DNA of 15,366 nt from Burkholderiales bacterium (GTDB lineage Bacteria > Pseudomonadota > Gammaproteobacteria > Burkholderiales > Burkholderiaceae_A), in the NCBI GenBank assembly GCA_030828265.1, contig JAURCW010000006.1, positions 1 through 15,366 on the forward strand, written 5' to 3'. Of this stretch, positions 1 to 7,462 are shown piece by piece. The position numbers were made by a program, and so were the translations under genes. Each line of letters starts with the position of its first letter. The first letter of the stretch is position 1. The notes beneath the pieces were generated by a model. The model worked only from the letters and a program-made list of their open reading frames with translations, was not told where the DNA came from and did no database searches.

Positions 1-1061
1 AAACGGGCCAAGGCATCGACGAGCTACTTGAAAATGTATTGCTTCAAGCCGAGGTTCTCGAGCTTAAGGCATCAAAAACATCCATGGCCAAGGGCCTGGT
101 TATTGAGGCGCGTATTGACAAGGGCCGTGGCCCGGTTGCTACCGTTCTTGTTCAGTCGGGCACCTTGCGCAAGGGCGATATCTTATTAGCCGGAAGCTCC
201 TTTGGTCGGGTGCGCGCAATGCTTGATGAGAATGGCAGGCCCATTGATGAGGCGGGCCCTTCGATTCCTGCAGAGATTCTTGGTCTTACCGATGTTCCCT
301 TAGCCGGCGATGAGATGCTCGTGCTTGGGGATGAGCGTAAGGCTCGTGAAATCGCGCTGTTTCGGCAAGGCAAGTTTCGTGATGTTCGCCTAGCCAAGCA
401 GCAGGCGGCAAAGCTTGAGAACATTTTTGAGAACATGGGCGAGGGCGCCAAGATTCTTGCTCTAATTGTGAAGGCCGATGTTCAAGGCTCGCAAGAGGCT
501 TTGTCGGCTGCCATGCAAAAGCTCTCCACAGAAGAGGTTCGTGTGAATGTGGTGCATGCGGCCGTGGGTGCCATTACCGAGTCGGACATTAACCTTGCCA
601 TCGCCTCCAAGGCCGTCGTCATTGGCTTTAATGTGCGTGCAGACGTTTCGTCGCGCAAACTGGCAGAAAGCAATGGCGTTGAGCTTCGTTATTACAACAT
701 CATTTACGATGCTGTTGATGATGTAAAGAACGCTATGCAGGGCATGCTTGCGCCCGAGCGTCGCGAACAGATTCTTGGCATGGTTGAGATTCGCCAGGTC
801 TTCAAGGTCTCAAAGCTTGGAAATATCGCTGGCTGTATGGTTTTAGAAGGCATTGTGAAGCGTGGTGCTCATGTGCGGCTGCTGCGCGACAACACTGTCA
901 TCTGGACGGGCGACCTTGACTCCCTTAAGCGTTTTAAAGACGACGCAAAAGAAGTTAAAGAAGGTTTTGAGTGCGGTCTCACCCTCAAGGGGTACGACGA
1001 TATTCAGGAGGGAGATCAGCTTGAAGTCTTCGAAATCCAAGAAATCGCGAGGACGCTCTAG
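1..1061 (+). CDS. infB: Translation initiation factor IF-2, C-terminal part (5' truncated)
   Basis: IF-2 is the GTPase that brings fMet-tRNA to the 30S subunit and promotes 70S assembly. The gene enters from outside the window and is open in frame from base 3; about 352 residues are visible. They begin at the end of the GTPase domain ([12 protein letters not shown], then [11 protein letters not shown], the usual junction into domain II). The beta-barrel domain II, the IF-2 domain III and the fMet-tRNA-binding C2 domain follow, ending in EIARTL, a typical proteobacterial C-terminus. The N-terminal and nucleotide-binding motifs lie upstream and cannot be judged. The last 41 bases also carry the start of rbfA, so the two genes are almost certainly co-transcribed and translationally linked. 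Identity is from recognised family sequence, with high confidence. Confidence 0.97.
   Translation, partial: TGQGIDELLENVLLQAEVLELKASKTSMAKGLVIEARIDKGRGPVATVLVQSGTLRKGDILLAGSSFGRVRAMLDENGRPIDEAGPSIPAEILGLTDVPLAGDEMLVLGDERKAREIALFRQGKFRDVRLAKQQAAKLENIFENMGEGAKILALIVKADVQGSQEALSAAMQKLSTEEVRVNVVHAAVGAITESDINLAIASKAVVIGFNVRADVSSRKLAESNGVELRYYNIIYDAVDDVKNAMQGMLAPERREQILGMVEIRQVFKVSKLGNIAGCMVLEGIVKRGAHVRLLRDNTVIWTGDLDSLKRFKDDAKEVKEGFECGLTLKGYDDIQEGDQLEVFEIQEIARTL
1006..1011 (+). promoter_or_regulatory. Strong ribosome binding site for rbfA, inside infB
   Basis: AGGAGG lies within the infB coding region, 9 bases before a TTG codon at 1021. It is a full anti-Shine-Dalgarno match, and it fixes the rbfA start even though no suitable ATG is present in that frame. 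Confidence 0.8.
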
Positions 1062-1449
1062 CCCTGGATCTGGCCGGGGCTTTCGCGTCGCCGATCAGAT
1101 TCAGAAAGACATCGCGCAACTTCTTCGCCTGGAGTTAAAAGATCCTCGGGTGGGTTTTGTTACGGTTACCGAGGTTGAGGTGTCATCTGATCTCTCGCAT
1201 GCCTGGGTCTATTACTCGGTTCTTCCAGACTCGCCCGAGCAAAAAGAGCGAACCGAGAAGGGCCTTAACAATGCAAAGGGCTTCTTACGAACGCGCCTTG
1301 GAAAGTTGCTTGGCATTTACAGCGCCCCTGAACTTCATTTTGTCTTTGATGACTCCATTGCTCAGGGGGCTCACCTTAGTCGGCTCATCGATCTTGCAAA
1401 CAATGGCCAAGATGTTGTTGCTCCACCCCCCGATCCCACAAAGATTTAG
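1021..1449 (+). CDS. rbfA: 30S ribosome-binding factor RbfA
   Basis: RbfA is a small KH-fold protein that binds the 30S subunit during late maturation, near helix 1 of 16S rRNA, and is needed for cold adaptation. The product is 142 residues when started at TTG 1021. Recognisable sequence begins at [14 protein letters not shown], continues through [28 protein letters not shown] strands, and includes the KH-type AxG element in NNAKGFLR. The E. coli protein is 133 residues, so this start gives a plausible length with a short basic Ser/Lys/Arg-rich N-terminal extension. TTG 1021 was chosen because AGGAGG sits 9 bases upstream; a frame-open ATG at 862 would add 53 unrelated residues and has no such support. 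The gene overlaps infB by 41 bp and is followed by truB after 12 bp, the classic infB-rbfA-truB order. Confidence 0.95.
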   Translation: MKSSKSKKSRGRSSPGSGRGFRVADQIQKDIAQLLRLELKDPRVGFVTVTEVEVSSDLSHAWVYYSVLPDSPEQKERTEKGLNNAKGFLRTRLGKLLGIYSAPELHFVFDDSIAQGAHLSRLIDLANNGQDVVAPPPDPTKI

Positions 1450-1461
1450 GCCATCGCAGCT

Positions 1462-2451
1462 ATGACCGCTTGTGCAGCCCCCGCCCGTATAGAGCGCCGT
1501 CGCGTGGACGGTGTTCTTCTTCTTGATAAGCCTCAAGGGCTTAGCTCGAACCAGGTGTTGGGTCGTGTGAAGTATCTTTTTAGGGCCTTAAAAGGCGGCC
1601 ACAGTGGAACGCTTGACCCCATGGCCACGGGACTACTGCCCATTCTTTTGGGTGAGGCCACCAAGTTTTCTCAGCTTGGACTTGATGCCGATAAGGAGTA
1701 CGAGGCAACGGTTATGTTGGGTGTAACAACCACCACCGGTGATGCCGAGGGAGAGCCTGTTAGCCGAGGGGATGTGAATGTTTCAACCGAGCAGCTTGAG
1801 TCCCTTGTGAAAAGTCTACAGGGCGAGCAAGACCAAATGCCTCCTATGTTCTCCGCGCTTAAGCATCAAGGCAAGCCCCTATACGACTATGCACGCCAAG
1901 GCATTGTCATTGAACGTAAGGCGCGACGCATTGTTGTTCATGAGGCTGAGTTACTTGACTGCCAGCTTCCGGTTGTTCGTATGCGAGTGGCCTGCTCCAA
2001 GGGCACCTACATTCGCAGCCTGGCCGAGACCCTCGGCGAGCGGGCTGGCTGCGGAGCGCATTTAATTGGGCTTCGACGAACAAAGTCGGGAAGTCTTTGC
2101 CTTCGTCATGCGGTGACGCTCGAGACGCTGAGTCAGGCCACACCTCAGCAACTCGCAGGCCATCTTCTTCCCGTGGACCATATGGTGCAAGCTTGGCCAA
2201 GGCTTCAGCTAACCCATGCTCAGTCCCAAAAGTTTAGGCATGGCCAGGTCTTGGCTGTGGCGGCTGGCCTCGGCGTTGACCTGGCGACGTTAGAAACGCA
2301 GCGTCCCCTAACTGTAATGAAGCAAGATGACAATCGAGCATCAGATCCTTTGCGTGTTTACTCGGAAACCAACGAATTTCTCGGAATTGCCAGCTGGAAG
2401 GCTGGCCTCTTACAGCCGGAACGACTTGTCGCGCCGGCCTCTTATGAATAA
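1462..2451 (+). CDS. truB: tRNA pseudouridine(55) synthase TruB
   Basis: TruB converts U55 in the T-loop of elongator tRNAs to pseudouridine and also acts as a tRNA chaperone. The product is 329 residues (E. coli 314). The catalytic aspartate is Asp52 in the motif GGHSGTLDPMATGLLP. Further family signatures are GVLLLDKPQGLSSN near residue 17, DKEYEATVMLG, and KGTYIRSLAETLGE with Tyr183 and Arg185 at the expected spacing. A PUA-like C-terminal region follows from about residue 250. The start is the first ATG after the rbfA stop, with only a weak AGG 11 bases upstream, so translation probably depends on ribosomes arriving from rbfA. typA begins 12 bases after the stop. Confidence in function is high. 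Confidence 0.96.
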   Translation: MTACAAPARIERRRVDGVLLLDKPQGLSSNQVLGRVKYLFRALKGGHSGTLDPMATGLLPILLGEATKFSQLGLDADKEYEATVMLGVTTTTGDAEGEPVSRGDVNVSTEQLESLVKSLQGEQDQMPPMFSALKHQGKPLYDYARQGIVIERKARRIVVHEAELLDCQLPVVRMRVACSKGTYIRSLAETLGERAGCGAHLIGLRRTKSGSLCLRHAVTLETLSQATPQQLAGHLLPVDHMVQAWPRLQLTHAQSQKFRHGQVLAVAAGLGVDLATLETQRPLTVMKQDDNRASDPLRVYSETNEFLGIASWKAGLLQPERLVAPASYE

Positions 2452-2463
2452 GAAAGGTGTTTG

Positions 2464-4281
2464 ATGCGACAACTTCGGAACATAGCCATTATTGCCCACG
2501 TGGACCACGGGAAGACCACCCTGGTTGACAAGCTGCTTCAGCAGTCAGGAACCTTCCGCCAGAACCAGTCGGTGGCCGACCGTGTGATGGACTCCAACGA
2601 CCTCGAGAAAGAGCGCGGCATCACCATTCTTGCCAAGAACTGTGCAGTGGATTATCAGGGCACCCACATTAATATTGTCGACACCCCGGGCCACGCTGAC
2701 TTCGGAGGAGAGGTTGAGCGTGTGCTCTCCATGGTCGATGGCGTGCTTTTACTTGTCGACGCGGTTGAGGGCCCCATGCCTCAGACCCGTTTTGTTACAA
2801 AAAAAGCGCTTGCCCTCGGTCTGAAGCCCATCGTGGTTGTGAACAAAATTGACCGACCTGGCGCTCGGCCCGACTGGGTTGTAAGCCAGACCTTCGATCT
2901 CTTCGATCGTCTCGGGGCAAGCGAAGAGCAGCTTGACTTTCCAGTGGTCTACGCCTCAGCGCTTCAGGGCTTTGCCACACTTAACCATCAGGAGACCGGC
3001 ACCGACCTGAAGCCGCTTTTCGAGATGGTGATCAGCCATGTTCCCGTGCGTGAAGACGATCTAAATGGACCGGCTCGGCTTCAAATCTGTTCGCTTGATT
3101 ACAACAGCTACGTTGGAAAAATTGGTATTGGTCGACTGGCACGTGGCAGCCTCAAGCCTTTGCAAGAGGTCGTCTTCCAAGACGGCCCCAATGGCAGCCC
3201 CAAGAAAGCGAAGATCAATCAGATTCTTAAGTTTCAAGGGCTAGAAAGGGCTCCTGTTGAGAAGGCTGAGGCGGGCGATATCATTCTGATTACGGGCATT
3301 GATGAGCTCAACATTGGCACCACGGTTTGCTCACCTGAGTTGATGGAGCCCTTCGAAATGCTGACGGTTGACGAGCCGACACTCACGATGAATTTCATGG
3401 TGAATAGCTCACCGCTTGCGGGCCGAGAGGGTAAGTTCGTCACCAGCCGCCAGATTCGCGAGCGTCTTGAGCGCGAGTTAAAAGCTAATGTCGCGCTGCG
3501 CGTTGAGTTTGGAAGCGATACCGATAGTTTTGCTGTCTCGGGCCGAGGCGAACTTCACCTCACAATTCTGCTCGAGAACATGCGTCGTGAAGGCTATGAG
3601 CTTGCCGTTTCAAGGCCTAAGGTGGTCTACCGGCAAGATGCCAACGGGGACAGGCTTGAGCCCTACGAGACCTTAACCGTGGATGTTGAACAAGAGCACC
3701 AGGGCCCGGTCATGGAGAACCTTGGCCTAAGAAAGGGCGACCTGCTTGATATGGTTCCCGATGAAAAAGGCCGTGTTCGGCTTGACTACCGAATTCCAGC
3801 AAGGGGCCTGATTGGCTTTCAGGGTGAGTTTCTTACCATGACACGTGGTACGGGCGTGATGAGCCATGTCTTTGACGATTACGGACCTTACCGAGGCGAG
3901 CTTGCGGACCGACGTAATGGCGTACTTATCTCACAGGACGATGGCGAGGCCGTGGCCTATGCCTTATGGAAACTTCAGGAACGTGGCCGCATGTTTGTAT
4001 CGCCAGGCGATAAACTTTACGAGGGCATGATTATTGGTATTCATTCACGTGAGAATGACCTTGTCGTGAATCCAGTGCGAGAGAAGAAGCTCACCAATGT
4101 GAGGGCCTCAGGCAAAGATGAGCACATCGATCTTGTCACGCCTATTGAACTAACCTTGGAGAAGGCCGTGGAGTTCATCGCCGATGATGAGCTTGTCGAA
4201 ATTACTCCAGAGAGTATCCGCCTGCGTAAACGCCATTTGGTTGAGCATGAGCGACGTCGTGCGGCTCGAGAAGCCGCCTAG
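2464..4281 (+). CDS. typA: Ribosome-associated GTPase TypA/BipA
   Basis: TypA/BipA is an EF-G-like translational GTPase involved in 50S assembly and in growth under cold and stress. The product is 605 residues (E. coli 607). G1 is [10 protein letters not shown] (Lys17), then RGITILAKN (switch I), [12 protein letters not shown] (G3), NKIDRP (G4) and ASALQG (G5). A beta-barrel domain II, the EF-G-like domains III and V, and the TypA-specific C-terminal domain ending in [15 protein letters not shown] follow. ATG 2464 was preferred to the adjacent in-frame TTG 2461 because the AAAGG ending at 2457 is then 6 bases away rather than 3. It lies 12 bp after truB, and its TAG stop shares one base with the GTG of the next gene, so coupled translation is likely. 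Confidence 0.97.
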   Translation: MRQLRNIAIIAHVDHGKTTLVDKLLQQSGTFRQNQSVADRVMDSNDLEKERGITILAKNCAVDYQGTHINIVDTPGHADFGGEVERVLSMVDGVLLLVDAVEGPMPQTRFVTKKALALGLKPIVVVNKIDRPGARPDWVVSQTFDLFDRLGASEEQLDFPVVYASALQGFATLNHQETGTDLKPLFEMVISHVPVREDDLNGPARLQICSLDYNSYVGKIGIGRLARGSLKPLQEVVFQDGPNGSPKKAKINQILKFQGLERAPVEKAEAGDIILITGIDELNIGTTVCSPELMEPFEMLTVDEPTLTMNFMVNSSPLAGREGKFVTSRQIRERLERELKANVALRVEFGSDTDSFAVSGRGELHLTILLENMRREGYELAVSRPKVVYRQDANGDRLEPYETLTVDVEQEHQGPVMENLGLRKGDLLDMVPDEKGRVRLDYRIPARGLIGFQGEFLTMTRGTGVMSHVFDDYGPYRGELADRRNGVLISQDDGEAVAYALWKLQERGRMFVSPGDKLYEGMIIGIHSRENDLVVNPVREKKLTNVRASGKDEHIDLVTPIELTLEKAVEFIADDELVEITPESIRLRKRHLVEHERRRAAREAA

Positions 4282-5456
4282 TGATAAACCGGGCCGAGGC
4301 GATTCGTCCTTTTTACGTCATGGAGATCATGGCCAGGGCGCAGCGACGCCCTGCTGAGGCCCCCGAGGTTGTAAGCATGGTTGTTGGAGAGCCCGACTTT
4401 CCTACGCCGGCGCCCATCGTCAGAGCCGCGCGTGAGGCCCTTGATGACAACCGTATTCGCTACACCCATGCCCTGGGTCTCGACGAACTTCGCCAGGCCA
4501 TTGCCCAGGACTACCAAGACCGGGATCAGATCAATCTTCCCGCGCATCGGATAGGGGTCACCGCAGGGGCTTCAGCCGGCTTACTGCTTAGCCTTGCTGC
4601 GGTTCTTTCTCCTGGGGATGAGCTCTTAGTGCCCGATCCTGGCTACCCATGCAACCGCCAGTTCGCCCTGGCTGTGGGTGCCATTCCCAAGCGGCTCGCC
4701 ACCCATGCAGAGCACAACTATCAACCAAGCCTAGAGGCCATTCAACAGGCTTGGGGACCGAAGACACGTGCGGTTCTTATTGCGAGTCCTGCAAACCCCA
4801 CGGGCGCGATTCTTGAGCTTAAAACCATTCAAGCGATCTCTGAATGGGTTCGTTCAAAGGGTGGTTGGCTGATCATGGATGAGATCTACCTGCGGCTAAG
4901 TTTGCAAGAGCCTCTGTATTCTGCGTTAACGGTGAGCAACGACATTATTTCGGTTAACAGCTTTTCAAAGACCTATTCCATGACCGGCTGGCGGCTGGGC
5001 TGGGTGGTTATACCCGAGGCACTTGTTGGCGTTATGGAGCGGCTCGCCCAGAACCTTTTCATCTCGCCTCCCTTTCTCTCTCAGAAGGCGGCTATCGCCG
5101 CTTTCAGTCCAGATGCGCGGGCGATCGCCGATGGCTATCGCGATCAGTTTCTTAGGCAGTCGAAGGTCTTGTTGCCAGGGCTTGAGGCTCTCGGGTTTCG
5201 ACTTCCAGTTCAACCTGCCGGTGGCTTCTACGGATTTTTCGATGTCTCGGGACTCACCGATGACAGCTTCCGTTTCTGTGAAGAGCTCTGTGATCAGGCG
5301 GGCGTCCTTATGGCGCCGGGCCGTGACTTTACCGAGGACCATGCCCAGTCGATGATACGGGTTTCGTTTCCCAAGTCCGAACCTGTTCTTCAAGAAGGTC
5401 TACGCAGAATTCAGGCTTTTTTGGCTAGACGCTCGTGCATCGGGCGGGCGGTTTGA
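4281..5456 (+). CDS. PLP-dependent class I/II aminotransferase
   Basis: This is a fold-type I aminotransferase of 391 residues. The PLP Schiff-base lysine is Lys230 in SFSKTYSMTGWRLGW. Also visible are the cofactor-binding ASPANPTG segment, MDEIYLRLS (Asp and Tyr that contact the PLP ring), and the N-terminal VGEPDFPTP motif typical of the aspartate/alanine aminotransferase-like group. The exact amino donor cannot be set from sequence alone: aspartate, alanine or an aromatic or methionine-salvage substrate are all possible, so no symbol is given. The GTG start at 4281 overlaps the typA stop by one base and keeps the conserved segment INRAEAIRPFYVMEIMARAQ; a later ATG at 4321 would cut into it. 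The gene ends a plus-strand run and faces mog across 20 bp. Confidence 0.9.
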   Translation: MINRAEAIRPFYVMEIMARAQRRPAEAPEVVSMVVGEPDFPTPAPIVRAAREALDDNRIRYTHALGLDELRQAIAQDYQDRDQINLPAHRIGVTAGASAGLLLSLAAVLSPGDELLVPDPGYPCNRQFALAVGAIPKRLATHAEHNYQPSLEAIQQAWGPKTRAVLIASPANPTGAILELKTIQAISEWVRSKGGWLIMDEIYLRLSLQEPLYSALTVSNDIISVNSFSKTYSMTGWRLGWVVIPEALVGVMERLAQNLFISPPFLSQKAAIAAFSPDARAIADGYRDQFLRQSKVLLPGLEALGFRLPVQPAGGFYGFFDVSGLTDDSFRFCEELCDQAGVLMAPGRDFTEDHAQSMIRVSFPKSEPVLQEGLRRIQAFLARRSCIGRAV

Positions 5457-5468
5457 ACGCGCTGAGCT

Positions 5469-5497
5469 AAAAAAGCCTATCGTTTCGGGCGAAAGGC
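5469..5497 (-). terminator. Possible rho-independent terminator of mog
   Basis: Read on the minus strand, a GCCT/AGGC outer stem (5494-5497 with 5475-5478) encloses a short TTTC/GAAA inner stem and is followed at once by six T (5474-5469). The outer stem is only 4 bp and there is a bulge, so this is a weak candidate. It is the only terminator-like element in the 20 bp gap between the convergent aminotransferase and mog genes. Confidence 0.3.
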
Positions 5498-6058
5498 CTT
5501 GCAGACCTGATCGTTGGTCTGAATGCAAGGGCCCCCAATAAGATCCACCCCATAGGGTATGGCTGCAAAAACACCCGGGACCTTGAGCTCCCCGGTTGTT
5601 GCGTCGCGCAGTCCTTCAAGGGTTTCTTGAATGGCCCGCGGGCGGCCCGGTAGGTTGACGATAAGACTACGACCTCGAATAACGGCAGTCTGGCGTGACA
5701 AGATGGCAGTGGGTACAAAGGCAAGTGAGATCTGCCGCATCTGTTCTCCAAAGCCGGGAAGTTCGCGGTCTGCAACATCCAGGGTAGCCTCTGGAGTGAT
5801 GTCTCGTGGTGCAGGTCCAGTACCGCCGGTGGTAAGTACAAGGCAGCAGCCTTGCTCGTCGCATAGCTCAATAAGTGTCTTGGCAATAAGCGCCCGCTCG
5901 TCAGGAATGAGCCGTTCAACCGGCTTCCAGGGTGAACGAATAGCCGTGCCAAGCCATGCCTTTAAAGAGGGCAGGCCCTCGTCCTCGTAAACGCCTTGGC
6001 TTGCCCGGTCACTGATGGAGACTAGGCCAATGCGTGCTTCATGGTTTTCAGATTGCAT
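5477..6058 (-). CDS. mog: Molybdopterin adenylyltransferase Mog
   Basis: Mog adenylylates molybdopterin with ATP, the activation step before molybdate insertion in molybdenum cofactor synthesis. The product is 193 residues (E. coli Mog 195). It has the MoaB/Mog fold signature: IGLVSISDRASQG at residues 10-22, TTGGTGPAPRDITPEAT at 76-92 with Asp86, and the late SLIVNLPGRP motif. Length and the C-terminal extension favour Mog over the shorter MoaB. The frame stays open 23 residues further upstream to 6127, but that extension overlaps pmbA; the ATG at 6058 gives the family start. The Shine-Dalgarno is weak (AAGAA). It is convergent with the aminotransferase and divergent from pmbA over 42 bp. 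It implies that the host makes molybdoenzymes, none of which is in the window. Confidence 0.93.
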   Translation of the reverse strand: MQSENHEARIGLVSISDRASQGVYEDEGLPSLKAWLGTAIRSPWKPVERLIPDERALIAKTLIELCDEQGCCLVLTTGGTGPAPRDITPEATLDVADRELPGFGEQMRQISLAFVPTAILSRQTAVIRGRSLIVNLPGRPRAIQETLEGLRDATTGELKVPGVFAAIPYGVDLIGGPCIQTNDQVCKAFRPKR

Positions 6059-6100
6059 GGTTCTTAAGTTTAACAAGGCGCTACTGCTACTATCAGCGCT
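6059..6100. other. Short divergent intergenic region between mog and pmbA
   Basis: Only 42 bp separate the two divergent start codons, so the promoters must overlap each other or the coding regions. On the plus strand a poor candidate is TTAAGT (6064-6069), 18 bp, TACTAT (6088-6093), which would start transcription at about the pmbA ATG. A 5 bp inverted repeat, GCGCT (6078-6082) and AGCGC (6095-6099), flanks the presumed start region. I see no Shine-Dalgarno for pmbA. Confidence 0.3.
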
Positions 6101-7462
6101 ATGGCAAATCAACTCTTTCACTATCAATTATCAGACCTTCATGAGCTCAGTCAGAAGGTTGTTCAAATGGCCAGGGAGGCTGGCGCTACGCAGGCCTCTG
6201 CAGAGGTTTCGGAGAGCGCAGGCTTATCGGTCACGGTGCGCATGGGTGACATCGATACCCTTGAGCAGACCAGAGACCGAGGCATGTCGGTGACGGTTTA
6301 CATGGGACATCGCAAGGGGCACGCCTCAAGCTCCGACTTGTCGGATGCGGCACTGAAAGACTCTGTTAGCAAGGCCCTGGACATTGCAAGGTACACAGCT
6401 GAAGACGAATGTGCTGGGCTTCCAGACCCCGATCAGCTGGCCAAAGGGCCCCACCGTGACCTTAAATTGTTTCACCCTTGGGCCATTACCGCTCCCAAGG
6501 CAGTCAAGCTTGCGCTCGAGGCCGAGGCGGCTGCTCGTGCTGTGAGCCCAGTTATTAAAAACTCCGACGGTGCATCGGTCTCGGCGAGTCATGGTCAGTT
6601 TTCCATGGCCAACAGTCATGGCTTTGTAGGAGGCTACGCTTACAGTCGGCATGGCATTTCCGTTTCCCCTATTGCCCAAAAAGGCGAGGTGATGCAGCGT
6701 GACGACTGGTACTCCAGTAGCCGTCGGTCCAAGGACCTTGCTGCGCCGAAGCGTATTGGCCAGTACGCGGCAAGGCGCGCGCTGGCAAGGCTCGGCGCAA
6801 GGCAGATTTCAACGCAGTCGGTTCCGGTTATCTTCGAGGCACCTCTTGCCATAGGTCTTCTTGGGAGCCTAGTTCATGCACTCTCGGGTTCGGCGCTTTA
6901 TCGCAAGGCAAGTTTTTTGGTCGATAGCCTAGGTCGCCAGGTGCTTCCCAAAGGCTTTAGCCTGCTTGAAGATCCCTATCAGCTTGCAGGCAACGGCAGC
7001 TCCCCATTTGATGATGAGGGAGTTCGCGTACGGGCTCGTAAGGTTATTGATGCGGGTAAGGTGCAAGGCTATTTTCTCTCGAGCTACACCGCACGTAAGC
7101 TGGGTATGCAACCCACCGGTAATGCGGGTGGCTCTCACAATCTGGTTCTAAAAACCGAAACCCCTTCTTTGCTTGTGAAGGGTGGGCTTTCTGCCCTGGT
7201 GCGCAAGATGCAAAAGGGCTTGCTAGTAACCGAGGTGATGGGTCAGGGTGTCAATCCACTAACAGGGGATTATTCTCGGGGGGCTTTTGGCTACTGGGTT
7301 GAGAATGGTGAAATTCAGTACCCTGTGGAAGAGATCACCATTGCGGGCAACTTACTTGAGATGTTCTCCGGTATTGAGGCCATGGGCGACGATCTTTATT
7401 GTCGAGGTGCAAAGACCTCGGGGTCGCTATTGATTAATCGAATGATGATTGCGGGCTGCTAG
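6101..7462 (+). CDS. pmbA: Metalloprotease-like protein PmbA (TldE)
   Basis: PmbA/TldE is the non-catalytic partner of the zinc metalloprotease TldD. The heterodimer degrades unfolded peptides and, in E. coli, matures microcin B17 and degrades the CcdA antitoxin. The product is 453 residues (E. coli 450). Visible family features are an N-terminal domain with GLSVTVRMGDIDTLEQTRDRG-type sequence around residues 40-65, a central NSHGFVGGYAYSRH segment, and the C-terminal beta-rich GNAGGSHNLVL, VTEVMGQGVNPLTGDYSRGAFGYWVENGE and EITIAGNL motifs. As expected for PmbA, the TldD-type HExxxH motif is absent. There is no recognisable Shine-Dalgarno before the ATG. tldD is not in this window. The 3' end overlaps the convergent spoT by 29 bp. 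Confidence 0.95.
   Translation: MANQLFHYQLSDLHELSQKVVQMAREAGATQASAEVSESAGLSVTVRMGDIDTLEQTRDRGMSVTVYMGHRKGHASSSDLSDAALKDSVSKALDIARYTAEDECAGLPDPDQLAKGPHRDLKLFHPWAITAPKAVKLALEAEAAARAVSPVIKNSDGASVSASHGQFSMANSHGFVGGYAYSRHGISVSPIAQKGEVMQRDDWYSSSRRSKDLAAPKRIGQYAARRALARLGARQISTQSVPVIFEAPLAIGLLGSLVHALSGSALYRKASFLVDSLGRQVLPKGFSLLEDPYQLAGNGSSPFDDEGVRVRARKVIDAGKVQGYFLSSYTARKLGMQPTGNAGGSHNLVLKTETPSLLVKGGLSALVRKMQKGLLVTEVMGQGVNPLTGDYSRGAFGYWVENGEIQYPVEEITIAGNLLEMFSGIEAMGDDLYCRGAKTSGSLLINRMMIAGC

Noticed and set aside
862..1020. Longer rbfA with ATG at 862
   Set aside because: The added 53 residues overlap infB fully and show no RbfA similarity; TTG 1021 has a perfect Shine-Dalgarno.
5467..5952. Open frame of 161 residues on the minus strand within mog
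   Set aside because: It is in another frame of mog, whose own frame carries all the Mog motifs; low-complexity composition suggests a shadow.
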